Of a DNA stretch of 64,000 nucleotides, positions 1 through 7,917 are shown in pieces. Positions within the stretch are counted from its first letter, which is position 1, and the number at the start of each line of letters is the position of its first letter. The translations under genes and the position numbers were made by a program. Below the pieces are notes generated by a model. The model saw only the letters and a program-made list of their open reading frames with translations. It was not told where the DNA came from and did not search any database. This DNA comes from an uncultured Fluviicola sp. (GTDB taxonomy: Bacteria; Bacteroidota; Bacteroidia; Flavobacteriales_D; Crocinitomicaceae): positions 186,001-250,000 of the forward strand of contig NZ_CABHOL010000015.1 in assembly GCF_902168135.1 (NCBI RefSeq). The letters run 5' to 3'.

Positions 1-779
1 TCGAAAACCATGGTAGAGGTAATCTCTTCCCCAAAAACGTATGGATACTTCCCGTCAAGCTGATATTGAATGTATTTTTCCGGGTAGCTGATCACATCCA
101 TGTAAAGTTCCTGGTTGTTTTGAAGTGACTCATCCACAACCACTTCGTATTTTCCGCTGGTCCGAATACTGTTTCCTTTTTTGTCTTTTCGGGTGAGGTG
201 GTAATAGGTGTCGATGTCTTTCATTTTTCCGGAATCGTCAAAACCTACATACTCGACAATGGTCAAGGAATCACTTTTTTGAGTAATGCGCGTGAGGTTT
301 TTGCTGACCCTATTGTGACCAGCCCATGATTCCGTTTCCGTAATCCAAACAGTGTCTTTGTCTTTTTTGTACTGTTCGTATTTGGTGCTTGTCAATTCGG
401 TTCCAAGATTAAATACTTCTTCCTTTAATGTCGAGGAATCCGGATAGGTGTAAACATGTACACTTGTTACCACAGAAGTGTCTTTTTCATCAAAGAAGGT
501 GAACGAAGTTCTTCGTGTCAGGCTATCATAAGTTTCTTTGTGGCGGACCCAGCGGTTGCCGTCGAAGACACGGTTTTCGGTGCGCAATCCCTGGGAGTTG
601 AATGTTTGAATCTTAGTTAAAGGAGATCCTTCGTATTCACTCCAGGTTATAGTCATTTGATGCAAACCATGTTTTTGGAATGCTTTATTCACTACGGAAT
701 CCAGCACTCTTTCGGTAAATGGCTGTGCGAACAAGCTGGAGCTGATAAACAATAAAAAGAAACTGGTTAAAATATGCAT
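1..779 (-). CDS. Secreted protein of unknown function, C-terminus cut off by window edge
   Basis: An open minus-strand frame runs from an ATG at 779 to the left edge without a stop, so at least 259 residues are present and the C-terminus is missing. The first 19 residues are a clear Sec signal peptide (MHILTSFFLLFISSSLFAQ) with likely cleavage after A-Q. The mature part is hydrophilic, rich in Thr, Ser, Lys and Tyr, and contains many short strands such as VWITETESW and TIVEYVGFDDSGKM. This looks like a beta-rich periplasmic or surface protein that records a YD-like pattern, but I do not recognise the family. No lipobox is visible. It lies 25 bp downstream of the VOC gene on the same strand and could be co-transcribed with it. 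Confidence 0.75.
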   Translation of the reverse strand, partial: MHILTSFFLLFISSSLFAQPFTERVLDSVVNKAFQKHGLHQMTITWSEYEGSPLTKIQTFNSQGLRTENRVFDGNRWVRHKETYDSLTRRTSFTFFDEKDTSVVTSVHVYTYPDSSTLKEEVFNLGTELTSTKYEQYKKDKDTVWITETESWAGHNRVSKNLTRITQKSDSLTIVEYVGFDDSGKMKDIDTYYHLTRKDKKGNSIRTSGKYEVVVDESLQNNQELYMDVISYPEKYIQYQLDGKYPYVFGEEITSTMVF

Positions 780-804
780 ATCCCTTGATAATTAATTTTT
801 GAAC

Positions 805-1179
805 TTATTGGATTCTCCAGGGCGGACAAAGCCGGTTTTTTCCGGCAAAAAACAGAATCAGCTGGTTTCCATCGGGATCTTTCAGATAAGCTTCGCGCCA
901 GAGCCAGGATTTGTCATTCGGAAGTTCATCGAAGTGTACTCCTTTTTGGATGAGGTCTTCGACTTTTTTATCCAGGTCTTCGCATTCGAAGTAAACGGAA
1001 ATTCCGTGACCGGTTGGCAATTGTTCTGTCAAATGCACCGAAAAAGTAGACGTTCCGTCCGGGCATTCAAATCGTGCATAATGATCGGATTTTACGATCA
1101 GTTTCAATCCCAGCGTTTGGTAGAATGCAATTGACCTGGGAATGTCCAGAGCAGGAACTGTTATTTGGTTTAAATTCAT
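805..1179 (-). CDS. VOC-fold (glyoxalase/bleomycin-resistance-like) protein
   Basis: 124 residues, the usual size for a single VOC protein made of two beta-alpha-beta-beta-beta modules. Module one begins ITVPALDIPRSIAFYQTLGLKL and module two ends LKDPDGNQLILF, the typical VOC closing strand. Members bind a divalent metal and act as lyases, isomerases, dioxygenases or antibiotic-binding proteins. The substrate cannot be told from sequence. The first strand has no obvious metal-binding His, so it may be non-enzymatic. The ATG shares one base with the TAA stop of the upstream membrane-protein gene (TAATG), which suggests translational coupling. Confidence 0.85.
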   Translation of the reverse strand: MNLNQITVPALDIPRSIAFYQTLGLKLIVKSDHYARFECPDGTSTFSVHLTEQLPTGHGISVYFECEDLDKKVEDLIQKGVHFDELPNDKSWLWREAYLKDPDGNQLILFFAGKNRLCPPWRIQ

Positions 1180-1964
1180 TATCTGTGGTTTAAAATAACC
1201 GAATCCGGTACGTTCAGTTCTTTGAGCTTCCGAAGGAAATCTTTTTCGGATAAGCCGTTATAGACTTCTTTGTCCCCGAAATTATCGGTGCTGTCTTTTG
1301 TTGTGACCAAAATAGCATAAACCGTTTTGGTGGTATCGTTGATCACCGGGTTTATTTTTGCCAGGATAAAATCGTCGTTAAACCCGTAAGCGATAACATC
1401 CGGTCCCAGAACAATCCCATAACACGATTTGCAGCTTTTGGATTGATACCCGATTTGCAAAACTCCCTGATCGTATGTGTCATAATCCCAAACACGGTAA
1501 TAACGGCCTGTTAGCTGGTTGTCGCTGACAGAATCCGGAGCTGAGGTAGCGTAGAATGAAAAAACGGACAAGCAGATAATGACCGGTTTCAGAAATTGGA
1601 AGGTGATGGGTTTTGCTTTTTCGGAGTACCAATAGGAAAATGGTAAAACAGACAAGGCTATGAGGTCGCTGTAATCAACCACGCGGGAGAATTCCGTTTG
1701 AAGTGTCTGGTTCACGTAGAACAAAAATCCGGTCGACAAATCCGATTTCCAGAACACGAAAAACACAGCCGTAAAAACAAAATTCAGCCAAATCCGTTTG
1801 GAGTTGAATAAACTTAGAAACAAAGGAAAAATGAATAAGCCTGCAAAATCACTGAGCTTGCCCGTAACCCAGTTTCCAAACATTTCTTTGAGATAAAAAT
1901 CGTTTAGAAGCAGGAAGAAAAGACCGAGCAGGAAACCCGCAGAAGTAATTTTTGACTGTTTCAT
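1179..1964 (-). CDS. Polytopic membrane protein with C-terminal extracytoplasmic domain
   Basis: 261 residues. About five hydrophobic segments fall in residues 8-145 (for example SAGFLLGLFFLLL and FVFTAVFFVFW), followed by a soluble tail of about 115 residues. The stretch around residues 30-50 (NWVTGKLSDFAGLFIFP) is a strongly conserved-looking loop and helix that I have seen in otherwise unnamed bacterial membrane proteins. The tail carries a close cysteine pair (SKSCKSCYG) that could be a disulfide outside the membrane. Function unknown. The stop codon overlaps the start of the VOC gene, so the two are probably one transcription unit. Confidence 0.8.
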   Translation of the reverse strand: MKQSKITSAGFLLGLFFLLLNDFYLKEMFGNWVTGKLSDFAGLFIFPLFLSLFNSKRIWLNFVFTAVFFVFWKSDLSTGFLFYVNQTLQTEFSRVVDYSDLIALSVLPFSYWYSEKAKPITFQFLKPVIICLSVFSFYATSAPDSVSDNQLTGRYYRVWDYDTYDQGVLQIGYQSKSCKSCYGIVLGPDVIAYGFNDDFILAKINPVINDTTKTVYAILVTTKDSTDNFGDKEVYNGLSEKDFLRKLKELNVPDSVILNHR

Positions 1965-2013
1965 TCCGTATTTTTCAAATGAATTTAGCGATTATCTTAT
2001 GAGGAGCTTATTT

Positions 2014-2739
2014 TTATTTTCTTCCTGCATAAATACTTGCGGCCAATTCTTCTGCTTCTTTCACGGTGAAGTTTCCGCTGATCTCCGTTTCTCCTCCGGT
2101 TATGGCACCATTAACTACCGGACAGGTAAGAACATGATCGTCTATCACAATAGCAATCGCTTTTCCGACATTGTCTGTCGTCATTGTTTTCCATGCGTGG
2201 CTTCCCTGCTGGTTCATCGCAATGCGTATTACAGGCTGGCCGGTATAGGATTTTGCGGCATTGGCACTCATGATATGTCTTCCGTCGATTTTAGCTTCGT
2301 TTCCGGATGGCATTTTGATGGCGTATAGCGCATACATCTTGTGTCCGTTCTCTTCTTCTTCTACTCCGTAAGACCAACGAAACTGAAGATTAGCCGGAAA
2401 AGCCTTTTTAACTTCCGGATTCGCAAGCATTTCAGCAACCTGATGCATGTTTTCCTCATAAACGTATCCCACCATGAAGTTGCCATTCAGACGCACAAGT
2501 GCATTTAAACCTCTTGGGTTTTCGGTCAGACCCAGGTTTTGCTCAGTAGCTAAACTGTCGTGTTCATGAACCCACTTGCAGGCATTTTCCCAGGAAGGAA
2601 ATATTTCTGAAAAAGAGTAAGTTTCAAAGAATTGCAGGTTTACAGGTTTGACGTTCTTCAGGTAAGGCGGTTTTTGTGGTTCATTTCCGTTTCCACAGGA
2701 AAAAAGAGCCAATAACATCAGGATGGGGAAAATTTTCAT
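2014..2739 (-). CDS. Lipoprotein consisting of a stand-alone SecD P1-head-like domain
   Basis: 241 residues. Residues 1-14 form a lipoprotein signal and Cys15 sits in a lipobox (LFSC), so the protein should be anchored to a membrane in the envelope. The C-terminal half, roughly residues 140-239, closely follows the periplasmic P1 head of SecD/SecDF: IRIAMNQQGSHAWKTMT, NVGKAIAIVIDD, PVVNGAITGGETEISGNF and TVKEAEELAASIYAG match the order of motifs seen in SecD (VGK.LAIVLD, SAP.V...I.GG...ISG.FT.EEA..LA..L.AG). No SecD transmembrane helices are present. The N-terminal part (residues 20-135) is not recognised. In SecDF the P1 head contacts emerging preproteins; a similar role here is only an inference. 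It has its own short intergenic regions on both sides. Confidence 0.85.
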   Translation of the reverse strand: MKIFPILMLLALFSCGNGNEPQKPPYLKNVKPVNLQFFETYSFSEIFPSWENACKWVHEHDSLATEQNLGLTENPRGLNALVRLNGNFMVGYVYEENMHQVAEMLANPEVKKAFPANLQFRWSYGVEEEENGHKMYALYAIKMPSGNEAKIDGRHIMSANAAKSYTGQPVIRIAMNQQGSHAWKTMTTDNVGKAIAIVIDDHVLTCPVVNGAITGGETEISGNFTVKEAEELAASIYAGRK

Positions 2740-2851
2740 AACGGTGATTTTTTGCTAAAATACAAAGGATTTGATTTGGATTACCTTTGCTTCATCAATA
2801 CTTGACTTGAAACAGGAACATATTCGCGCATGCTTCACCGGAATGAGTTGC

Positions 2852-3208
2852 CTAAAGTGGTTCTCCAAAGGTCAGCAGGTTGTTATCCGGATCGAGAATG
2901 GAAAACTCGCGCTGTCTCCAGGGTTTGTCTTCCAAATGCCCATTTGGATGAATAGCCGTACCGCGATCCAGGAAATCCCTGTAAACCGCATCAATGTCGT
3001 TCGTACGAATGTAGACCTGGCCGTAATTCTCTTTCGGATCAAGTTCCCTGAATAGGAAAAAATGAATTTGAATGCCTTCTTTTTCAACCATCAGGTAATC
3101 CGGAAAATCTGCGCTTCCAAAAACGTGAAAGCCCAAATGATTGACGTAAAAATCTTTCGTTAGCTGTTTGTCCCGCATGGGGAGCTTGGGATGGATGGAT
3201 GTGAGCAT
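2852..3208 (-). CDS. VOC-fold protein, bleomycin-resistance-like
   Basis: 118 residues. It opens with TSIHPKLPMRDKQLTKDFYVNHLGFHVFG and closes with REFSILDPDNNLLTFGEPL, both diagnostic of the VOC fold, and it resembles the small bleomycin-binding type (about 120 residues, acidic, EKEGIQIHFFLF strand). These proteins dimerise and either sequester a ligand or act on small molecules. The substrate is unknown and a real resistance role should not be assumed. It is the second VOC protein within 2 kb, but the two differ too much to be a recent duplication. Confidence 0.85.
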   Translation of the reverse strand: MLTSIHPKLPMRDKQLTKDFYVNHLGFHVFGSADFPDYLMVEKEGIQIHFFLFRELDPKENYGQVYIRTNDIDAVYRDFLDRGTAIHPNGHLEDKPWRQREFSILDPDNNLLTFGEPL

Positions 3209-3302
3209 TTTGTTTAATTACGAATTCCTGATTACGAGTTACGAGTTGTTTTTGGAACTCGCTGGAATGATGATTAAAGCTAAGATAAGAAATTGTTGTT
3301 CA

Positions 3303-3821
3303 GTAATCCGTGCAATCTGCGATAGAAAACCTATTTAATCACTTTTTTTCTTTTTCTTTCGACTTGGCTGCCTGGTCTTTAGCTTCATCATCTCCGGAAA
3401 AATAATCAATCACGTTATTCGCTTTTTCCTTCGTGTAATCATAACCTTCAGATACTTTTTCCCTGGTGTAATTATAACCGTCAGCAACCTTCTCGGTGGT
3501 GTAATCTACTTTTTCTTTGATTACCGGCGCTGCGTTTTTGATCGATTTTATATCTTCTTTGAGTTCGTGGTAACTTGGAATACTGCTTGTTATTGCTGTT
3601 ATCTGGTAAAATGCGTACACGGAAAATCCGATCGATAAAATAAATGCTATGGTTAAGCCCCTTACGGCATTTTCCAGTCTTTTGATGCGTTTTTCTTGAT
3701 TTTCAACCATGGTTATTGTTTTTTAGTAAACCCAAAATATCGAAATTATCGACTCACAACGGTTCATTATAATTTCTTCACATTTGATGTGCAGGAATTT
3801 CTGCGTAATCCATGCAATCTG
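3303..3821. repeat. 17-bp direct repeats flanking the coiled-coil gene
   Basis: GTAATCCGTGCAATCTG at 3303-3319 recurs as GTAATCCATGCAATCTG at 3805-3821 (16 of 17 identical, same orientation). The pair brackets the gene at 3339-3710. Both copies sit in longer tracts that resemble the 'TCTGCG...AATCTG' sequence around the GxxExxY gene 2.2 kb away. Confidence 0.5.
3339..3710 (-). CDS. Small membrane-anchored protein with 11-residue amphipathic repeats
   Basis: 123 residues. A basic N-terminus (NQEKRIKRLENAVRG) precedes one transmembrane helix at about residues 17-35. A predicted helical domain follows with three clear 11-residue repeats: DYTTEKVADGY, NYTREKVSEGY, DYTKEKANNVI. The tail is very charged (KDQAAKSKEKEKK). 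Eleven-residue amphipathic repeats with Lys/Glu and Thr are typical of LEA-like and apolipoprotein-like helices that lie on membranes or protect proteins. That role is an inference from repeat pattern only. The ATG at 3710 is the only sensible start. Confidence 0.75.
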   Translation of the reverse strand: MVENQEKRIKRLENAVRGLTIAFILSIGFSVYAFYQITAITSSIPSYHELKEDIKSIKNAAPVIKEKVDYTTEKVADGYNYTREKVSEGYDYTKEKANNVIDYFSGDDEAKDQAAKSKEKEKK

Positions 3822-3848
3822 AGGGAGAAAAGAAAAATCTTTGTTTTC

Positions 3849-3878
3849 CTCCCCCTTTATCCCCCTCCAAAGGGGGAG
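3849..3878. repeat. Perfect 10-bp palindrome upstream of metG (repeat family B, copy 1)
   Basis: CTCCCCCTTT at 3849-3858 and its exact reverse complement AAAGGGGGAG at 3869-3878 are separated by a 10-base loop. A diverged copy of the same sequence lies at 23860-23888 (shared core CTCCAAAG.GGGA). It sits 28 bp before the metG start and could fold in the leader RNA. Confidence 0.6.
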
Positions 3879-3906
3879 ACGGTTATATTTTTCCTAATTT
3901 TACACC

Positions 3907-5964
3907 ATGAACAAATCGAAATTTACTGTAACAGCTGCGCTCCCATATGCGAACGGACCCCTTCATTTAGGACACGTTGCCGGTGTTTACCTGCCTGCTG
4001 ATATTTTTGTGCGTTTTCTGCGCTCCAACGGACATGATGTGGCTTTCATCTGCGGCTCGGATGAGCACGGTGCTGCCATTACTTTGCGGGCCAAAAAGGA
4101 GGGAATTACTCCCCGGGAAATCGTGGACAAGTACAATAAAATAATCGGTGATTCATTCAAACAGTTCAACATCTCTTTCGATATTTTCCACCGTACCTCC
4201 GAGCAGATCCATATCGAAACGGCTCAGGATTTCTTCAGGGTTTTGGAGAAGAACGGAAAATTCATCGAAGAAACGACCGAACAATATTACGACGAGGAAT
4301 ACCAGCAGTTTTTAGCTGACAGATACATCACGGGTGAGTGCCCGAATTGTGGGAACCCAAATGCGTACGGAGATCAGTGCGAGAAATGCGGCTCGGATCT
4401 AAGTCCGACGGATTTGAAAAACCCGATCTCTACGTTGAGTGGGAAATCACCGGTTTTACGTACTACATCACACTGGTTCCTGCCGATGGACAAGCACGAA
4501 GAATGGCTGCGTCCATGGATCAAAGAAGGAATGCTGGATGGTAAGAAACAACACGATCCGAAAACGTGGAGAAACCAGGTAATTGGTCAGTGTATGTCAT
4601 GGATCGACGGTGGTTTGCATCCGCGCGCTATGACCCGCGATTTGGATTGGGGAGTTCCCGTTCCGCTTCCTGGTGCTGATGGGAAAGTGTTGTACGTTTG
4701 GCTGGATGCACCGATCGGGTACATTTCGGCTACCAAGCAATGGGCTTTGGACAACGGAAAAGACTGGAAAGACTACTGGTGCAACGAAGACCGCAAACTG
4801 GTACATTTCATCGGGAAAGACAACATTGTATTCCACGCAATCATTTTCCCGATTTTGTTGAAGGACCACGGAGGCTTCATTTTACCGGACAACGTACCGG
4901 CTTACGAGTTCCTCAACCTGGAAGGAGATAAATTCTCCACTTCCCGCAACTGGGCGGTTTGGCTTCATGAATATTTGGAAAGATATCCGGAGAAAATCGA
5001 TGAATTGAAATACACCCTTACTTGTATCGCTCCTGAAACAAAAGATGCTGAGTTTACCTGGAAAGAATACCAGGCACGTGTCAATAACGAACTGGCGGAT
5101 ATCCTGGGGAATTTCATCAATCGTGCATTGGTGCTTACTCAAAAATATTACGAAGGAAAAGTTCCCGTTTGTGGTGAATTAACGGCTGAAGACCAACAGG
5201 TATTGGCAGAAATGAAGGCAATTCCACAGCGTATTGCAGAACTGGTTTACCAATACAAACTGCGTGATGCGCAAGCGGAAGCAATGATGCTGGCTCGTAT
5301 CGGGAATAAATACCTGGCGGATAACGAACCGTGGAAATTGGTAAAAACCGATCCGAAGCGCGTGGAAACGATTATGAATATTGCTTTGCAAATCACGGCG
5401 AACTTAGGTTTGGTGCTTGATCCGTTCTTGCCGGAGACTGCTGCCAGGATCCGTGGTTTTGTAGGTACGCAACCGCAGGTCTGGGACAAGGCAGGAAGTA
5501 TTTTGCTGAATGACGGAGATCAAACAAACCCCCCAACAATCCTGTTCCAGAAAATCGATGACGAATTTGTAGCGAAAGAGGTAGAATACCTGCATGCTTC
5601 ACAACCGGTTGCAGCAACGAATTTCCCTCCTCAAAAAGAAGAAACTTCTTTTGACGATTTCACAAAGATGGATATTCGTTTGGGAACGATCACAGAGGCG
5701 ATCCGCGTCCCGAAGGCAGATAAATTACTGCAGCTGACTGTGAATACGGGAATTGATACCCGTACGATTGTTTCCGGTATAGCAGAACATTATACACCGG
5801 AAGAGGTGGTTGGAAAAACAGTAGCTGTTTTGATGAACCTGGCTCCGAGAAAAATCCGTGGAGTAGAATCCCAGGGAATGATCCTGATGGCAGAGAACGA
5901 AGAAGGAAAACTGAGCTTCATGATCCCCGAAAAGGGATTCGATGCGGGCGGAGAAATCCGATAG
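3907..5964 (+). CDS. metG: Methionyl-tRNA synthetase with C-terminal tRNA-binding domain
   Basis: 685 residues, the size of the long bacterial form. It charges tRNA-Met (initiator and elongator) in the cytoplasm. The class I signature HLGH is at residues 20-23 and the KMSKS equivalent is KFSTS at residues 342-346. The zinc knuckle in the connective peptide shows two CxxC pairs (CPNCG and CEKCG, about residues 147-161). The anticodon-binding helical domain follows, and the last 110 residues are an EMAP/Trbp111-like OB fold (FDDFTKMDIRLGTI, MNLAPRKIRGVESQGMIL), which dimerises and holds tRNA. The gene stands alone and is followed by a hairpin terminator at 5999. Start choice is supported by the conserved TAALPYANGPLHLGH N-terminus. 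Confidence 0.98.
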   Translation: MNKSKFTVTAALPYANGPLHLGHVAGVYLPADIFVRFLRSNGHDVAFICGSDEHGAAITLRAKKEGITPREIVDKYNKIIGDSFKQFNISFDIFHRTSEQIHIETAQDFFRVLEKNGKFIEETTEQYYDEEYQQFLADRYITGECPNCGNPNAYGDQCEKCGSDLSPTDLKNPISTLSGKSPVLRTTSHWFLPMDKHEEWLRPWIKEGMLDGKKQHDPKTWRNQVIGQCMSWIDGGLHPRAMTRDLDWGVPVPLPGADGKVLYVWLDAPIGYISATKQWALDNGKDWKDYWCNEDRKLVHFIGKDNIVFHAIIFPILLKDHGGFILPDNVPAYEFLNLEGDKFSTSRNWAVWLHEYLERYPEKIDELKYTLTCIAPETKDAEFTWKEYQARVNNELADILGNFINRALVLTQKYYEGKVPVCGELTAEDQQVLAEMKAIPQRIAELVYQYKLRDAQAEAMMLARIGNKYLADNEPWKLVKTDPKRVETIMNIALQITANLGLVLDPFLPETAARIRGFVGTQPQVWDKAGSILLNDGDQTNPPTILFQKIDDEFVAKEVEYLHASQPVAATNFPPQKEETSFDDFTKMDIRLGTITEAIRVPKADKLLQLTVNTGIDTRTIVSGIAEHYTPEEVVGKTVAVLMNLAPRKIRGVESQGMILMAENEEGKLSFMIPEKGFDAGGEIR

Positions 5965-5998
5965 ATACAAATTATTTCCCGCAGAGGGACGGAGAAGA

Positions 5999-6022
5999 GC
6001 GCAGAGTATTTCTGCGCTTTTT
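5999..6022 (+). terminator. Rho-independent terminator after metG
   Basis: Stem GCGCAGA (5999-6005) and TCTGCGC (6011-6017), loop of five, followed by TTTTT. It is built from the left inverted flank of the GxxExxY element. Confidence 0.7.
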
Positions 6023-6114
6023 GTGTATGTTTATAGTATAAAATAATCATAATTATATTAATAATCAATAGGTTAACAGGTTGTGTTTTTGGAAAATTCA
6101 TTCTAGTTTCGAGT

Positions 6115-6498
6115 ATGAGTGAAAATGAAATTAGTTTTAAAATCCGCAAAGCGATTTACGAGGTTTATGAAGAATTAGGCCCGGGTTTGTTAGAGTCATC
6201 TTATGAATTTGCTTTGAAACATGAACTTGAAAGTGAAGGACTTCAAGTGAAATCACAAATTGCACTTCCTTTGAAGTACAAGGGTTTGACAATTGAAAAC
6301 GCTTACAAACTTGATCTGTTAGTTGAAGACAAGGTAATAATAGAGCTAAAATCAGTAGAGACTATTAGCAGAGTTCATCACAAACAGTTAATTACTTATC
6401 TCAAACTTTCGGACTTAAGATTGGGAATACTTGTAAATTTCAATGCTGATTACCTAAAGGATAACATCTTTCGTAAGGTGAATGGGTTACAAAGTTAA
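6115..6498 (+). CDS. GxxExxY family protein (PDDEXK-like nuclease fold)
   Basis: 127 residues, full length for this family. The naming motif is present near residues 25-31 as G-L-L-E-S-S-Y. The second half shows the PDDEXK-type core KLDLLVEDKVIIELKSVE, with an Asp followed by an E-x-K pair, then the helix HHKQLITYLKLSDLRLGILVNF. The family is widespread in Bacteroidota and other phyla, often in multiple copies. Its biological role is not established, but the fold suggests a nucleic-acid-acting enzyme. It is enclosed by inverted flank sequences at 5975-6006 and 6508-6529, which hints that gene and flanks move or spread together. Start ATG 6115 matches the usual N-terminus. Confidence 0.9.
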   Translation: MSENEISFKIRKAIYEVYEELGPGLLESSYEFALKHELESEGLQVKSQIALPLKYKGLTIENAYKLDLLVEDKVIIELKSVETISRVHHKQLITYLKLSDLRLGILVNFNADYLKDNIFRKVNGLQS

Positions 6499-6561
6499 TC
6501 TGCGAACCTCTGCGCTCCTCAGCGGGAAACTAGCTTCTGAAAATAACAAGTTTTTCACTTA

Positions 6562-6588
6562 TTGCTCGTTAGTATATCCGTATTTTTG
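6562..6588 (+). promoter_or_regulatory. Bacteroidota-type promoter before the CLC gene
   Basis: TTG at 6562-6564 and TATTTTTG at 6581-6588, an exact TAnnTTTG match, spaced 16 bases apart. The start codon follows only five bases later, which would give a leaderless or nearly leaderless mRNA, or means the real start is a downstream Met. Confidence 0.45.
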
Positions 6589-6593
6589 CGGAC

Positions 6594-7877
6594 ATGACGG
6601 GAAGGAATAAAGTAATTCTGTACAATGACCTAAAATTAATGGTTGTCTCCATGTTGACGGCTTTGATCTGCTGCGTATGTGCCTTCGCGTTGAAGTGGAT
6701 GACCGAGCATTTTCAGCATGAATTATACTCCTTTGCGGTGAAGAATAACGGGATTTGGTTGATCATTTTTCCTACATGCGGAATCACCACCATTTACTTC
6801 CTGCGCAAATACCTTTTCCGGAACCGGAAGAACAAGGGAATTACCGAAATCTATAAAACATTGGATCAGCGCAAGGACCATCTGGCTTTGTTTAAACTGC
6901 CGTCGCACTTGCTGAACGGATTTTTCACGGTTGTTTTCGGTGGTTCTACGGGGATAGAAGTATCCACGGTGGTTGCAACAGCTACTGTTGGAAATGAGGC
7001 TTATAAACGTGATTTTTCGGCGAAGATGTATAAGCGGGAATTGGTAAGCGCCGGAGTTGTAGCAGGAGTGGGGGTTTTATTTGGAAGTCCGTTGGTAGGT
7101 TTGTTTTTTGCCCTCGAAGTTATTGCGCGAAAAGTTAACAGATCACTTTTGATTGCCTGTCTTTCAGCTGGATTGGCAGCATGGATCTTTATCCTGGCAG
7201 AAGATAGTAAGCCTTTACTACCTTTTGAAGTTCAGGATTGGGCGTGGAAAGCATTGCCGTTTTTTGTGTTATTGAGTTTATTCGGTGCTTTGCTTTCTGT
7301 CTACTTCACCATTTTGGTGATTCGTATAAAGGACTTTTTTGGCCGGATTCCCAGTAATTTCCTGAGGGTGAACCTCGGTGCATTATTAGTGGGCCTCGCG
7401 ATTTTATGCCTGCCTTTTCTTTATGGCGACAGCTATCATGGGCTGATAGAATTGATCAAACAAGTCTTGTCTAAAGAACCGGTCTCTCTGTTGATAATGG
7501 CTCTATTAATCTTCATTAAACCATTGGTTGCGGCATTAACCCTGGGTGCCGGCGGGGATGGCGGAGTGTTTGCTCCGAGCATTGTTGTGGGTGCTGTACT
7601 GGGTTTGTTCTTTGCCCTGACCTGCAATCGGCTTTTCAATACAGAATTAATCCCGCTTAATTTTGCATTGGCAGGGGTCGCGGCAACATTATCATCTGCT
7701 ATTTCAGCTCCGTTTACTGCGTTGATCCTGGTTTGTAATTTGGTCCCGAACGGTTATGTGCTGTTCCTTCCTCTTTTGATAAGCAGTTTCCTGGCACAGC
7801 GCATTGCGAAATTTATCCTTCCGTATAATGTTTACACGTATGGAGGATTGGAGAATCCTTCGTCGAAAGAAATATAG
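6594..7877 (+). CDS. CLC-family chloride channel/transporter with non-canonical filter motifs
   Basis: 427 residues with about ten or more hydrophobic helices, the size of compact prokaryotic CLC proteins without CBS domains. The GGDGGVFAPSIVVGAVLG segment is the conserved helix-N region (GxFxP). The filter-forming motifs differ from E. coli ClcA. GREGP appears as GIEVS, keeping the gating glutamate as Glu122. GSGIPEI aligns with NKGITEI, so the chloride-coordinating serine is replaced. CLC proteins move chloride or other anions, either passively or in exchange for protons; which applies here is not clear. The gene is single and sits between the GxxExxY element and a broken lipoprotein gene. 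Confidence 0.88.
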   Translation: MTGRNKVILYNDLKLMVVSMLTALICCVCAFALKWMTEHFQHELYSFAVKNNGIWLIIFPTCGITTIYFLRKYLFRNRKNKGITEIYKTLDQRKDHLALFKLPSHLLNGFFTVVFGGSTGIEVSTVVATATVGNEAYKRDFSAKMYKRELVSAGVVAGVGVLFGSPLVGLFFALEVIARKVNRSLLIACLSAGLAAWIFILAEDSKPLLPFEVQDWAWKALPFFVLLSLFGALLSVYFTILVIRIKDFFGRIPSNFLRVNLGALLVGLAILCLPFLYGDSYHGLIELIKQVLSKEPVSLLIMALLIFIKPLVAALTLGAGGDGGVFAPSIVVGAVLGLFFALTCNRLFNTELIPLNFALAGVAATLSSAISAPFTALILVCNLVPNGYVLFLPLLISSFLAQRIAKFILPYNVYTYGGLENPSSKEI

Positions 7878-7917
7878 CGACTAGGAATCGTGTGGTATTT
7901 TTTCATAAATTTCCGCT

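Larger units (their letters stand above)
5975..6529. repeat. Inverted flanks enclosing the GxxExxY gene
   Basis: The left flank (5975-6006) contains TTTCCCGC at 5975 and GAGCGCAGAG at 5997-6006. The right flank (6508-6529) contains the same words in reverse complement, CTCTGCGCTC at 6508-6517 followed by GCGGGAAA at 6522-6529. The spacing between the two words is about 10 bases longer on the left. The arms enclose about 500 bp holding just one gene. Confidence 0.65.

Noticed and set aside
799-1134. Plus-strand ORF of 111 codons opposite the VOC gene
   Set aside because: It is the antisense shadow of a recognisable VOC protein and has no recognisable domain.
1999-2328. Plus-strand ORF of 109 codons
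   Set aside because: Antisense to the SecD-head lipoprotein, with cysteine/serine-rich noise composition.
2852-3208. Bleomycin resistance determinant
   Set aside because: The VOC fold is recognised, but resistance cannot be concluded; most such proteins have other or unknown substrates.
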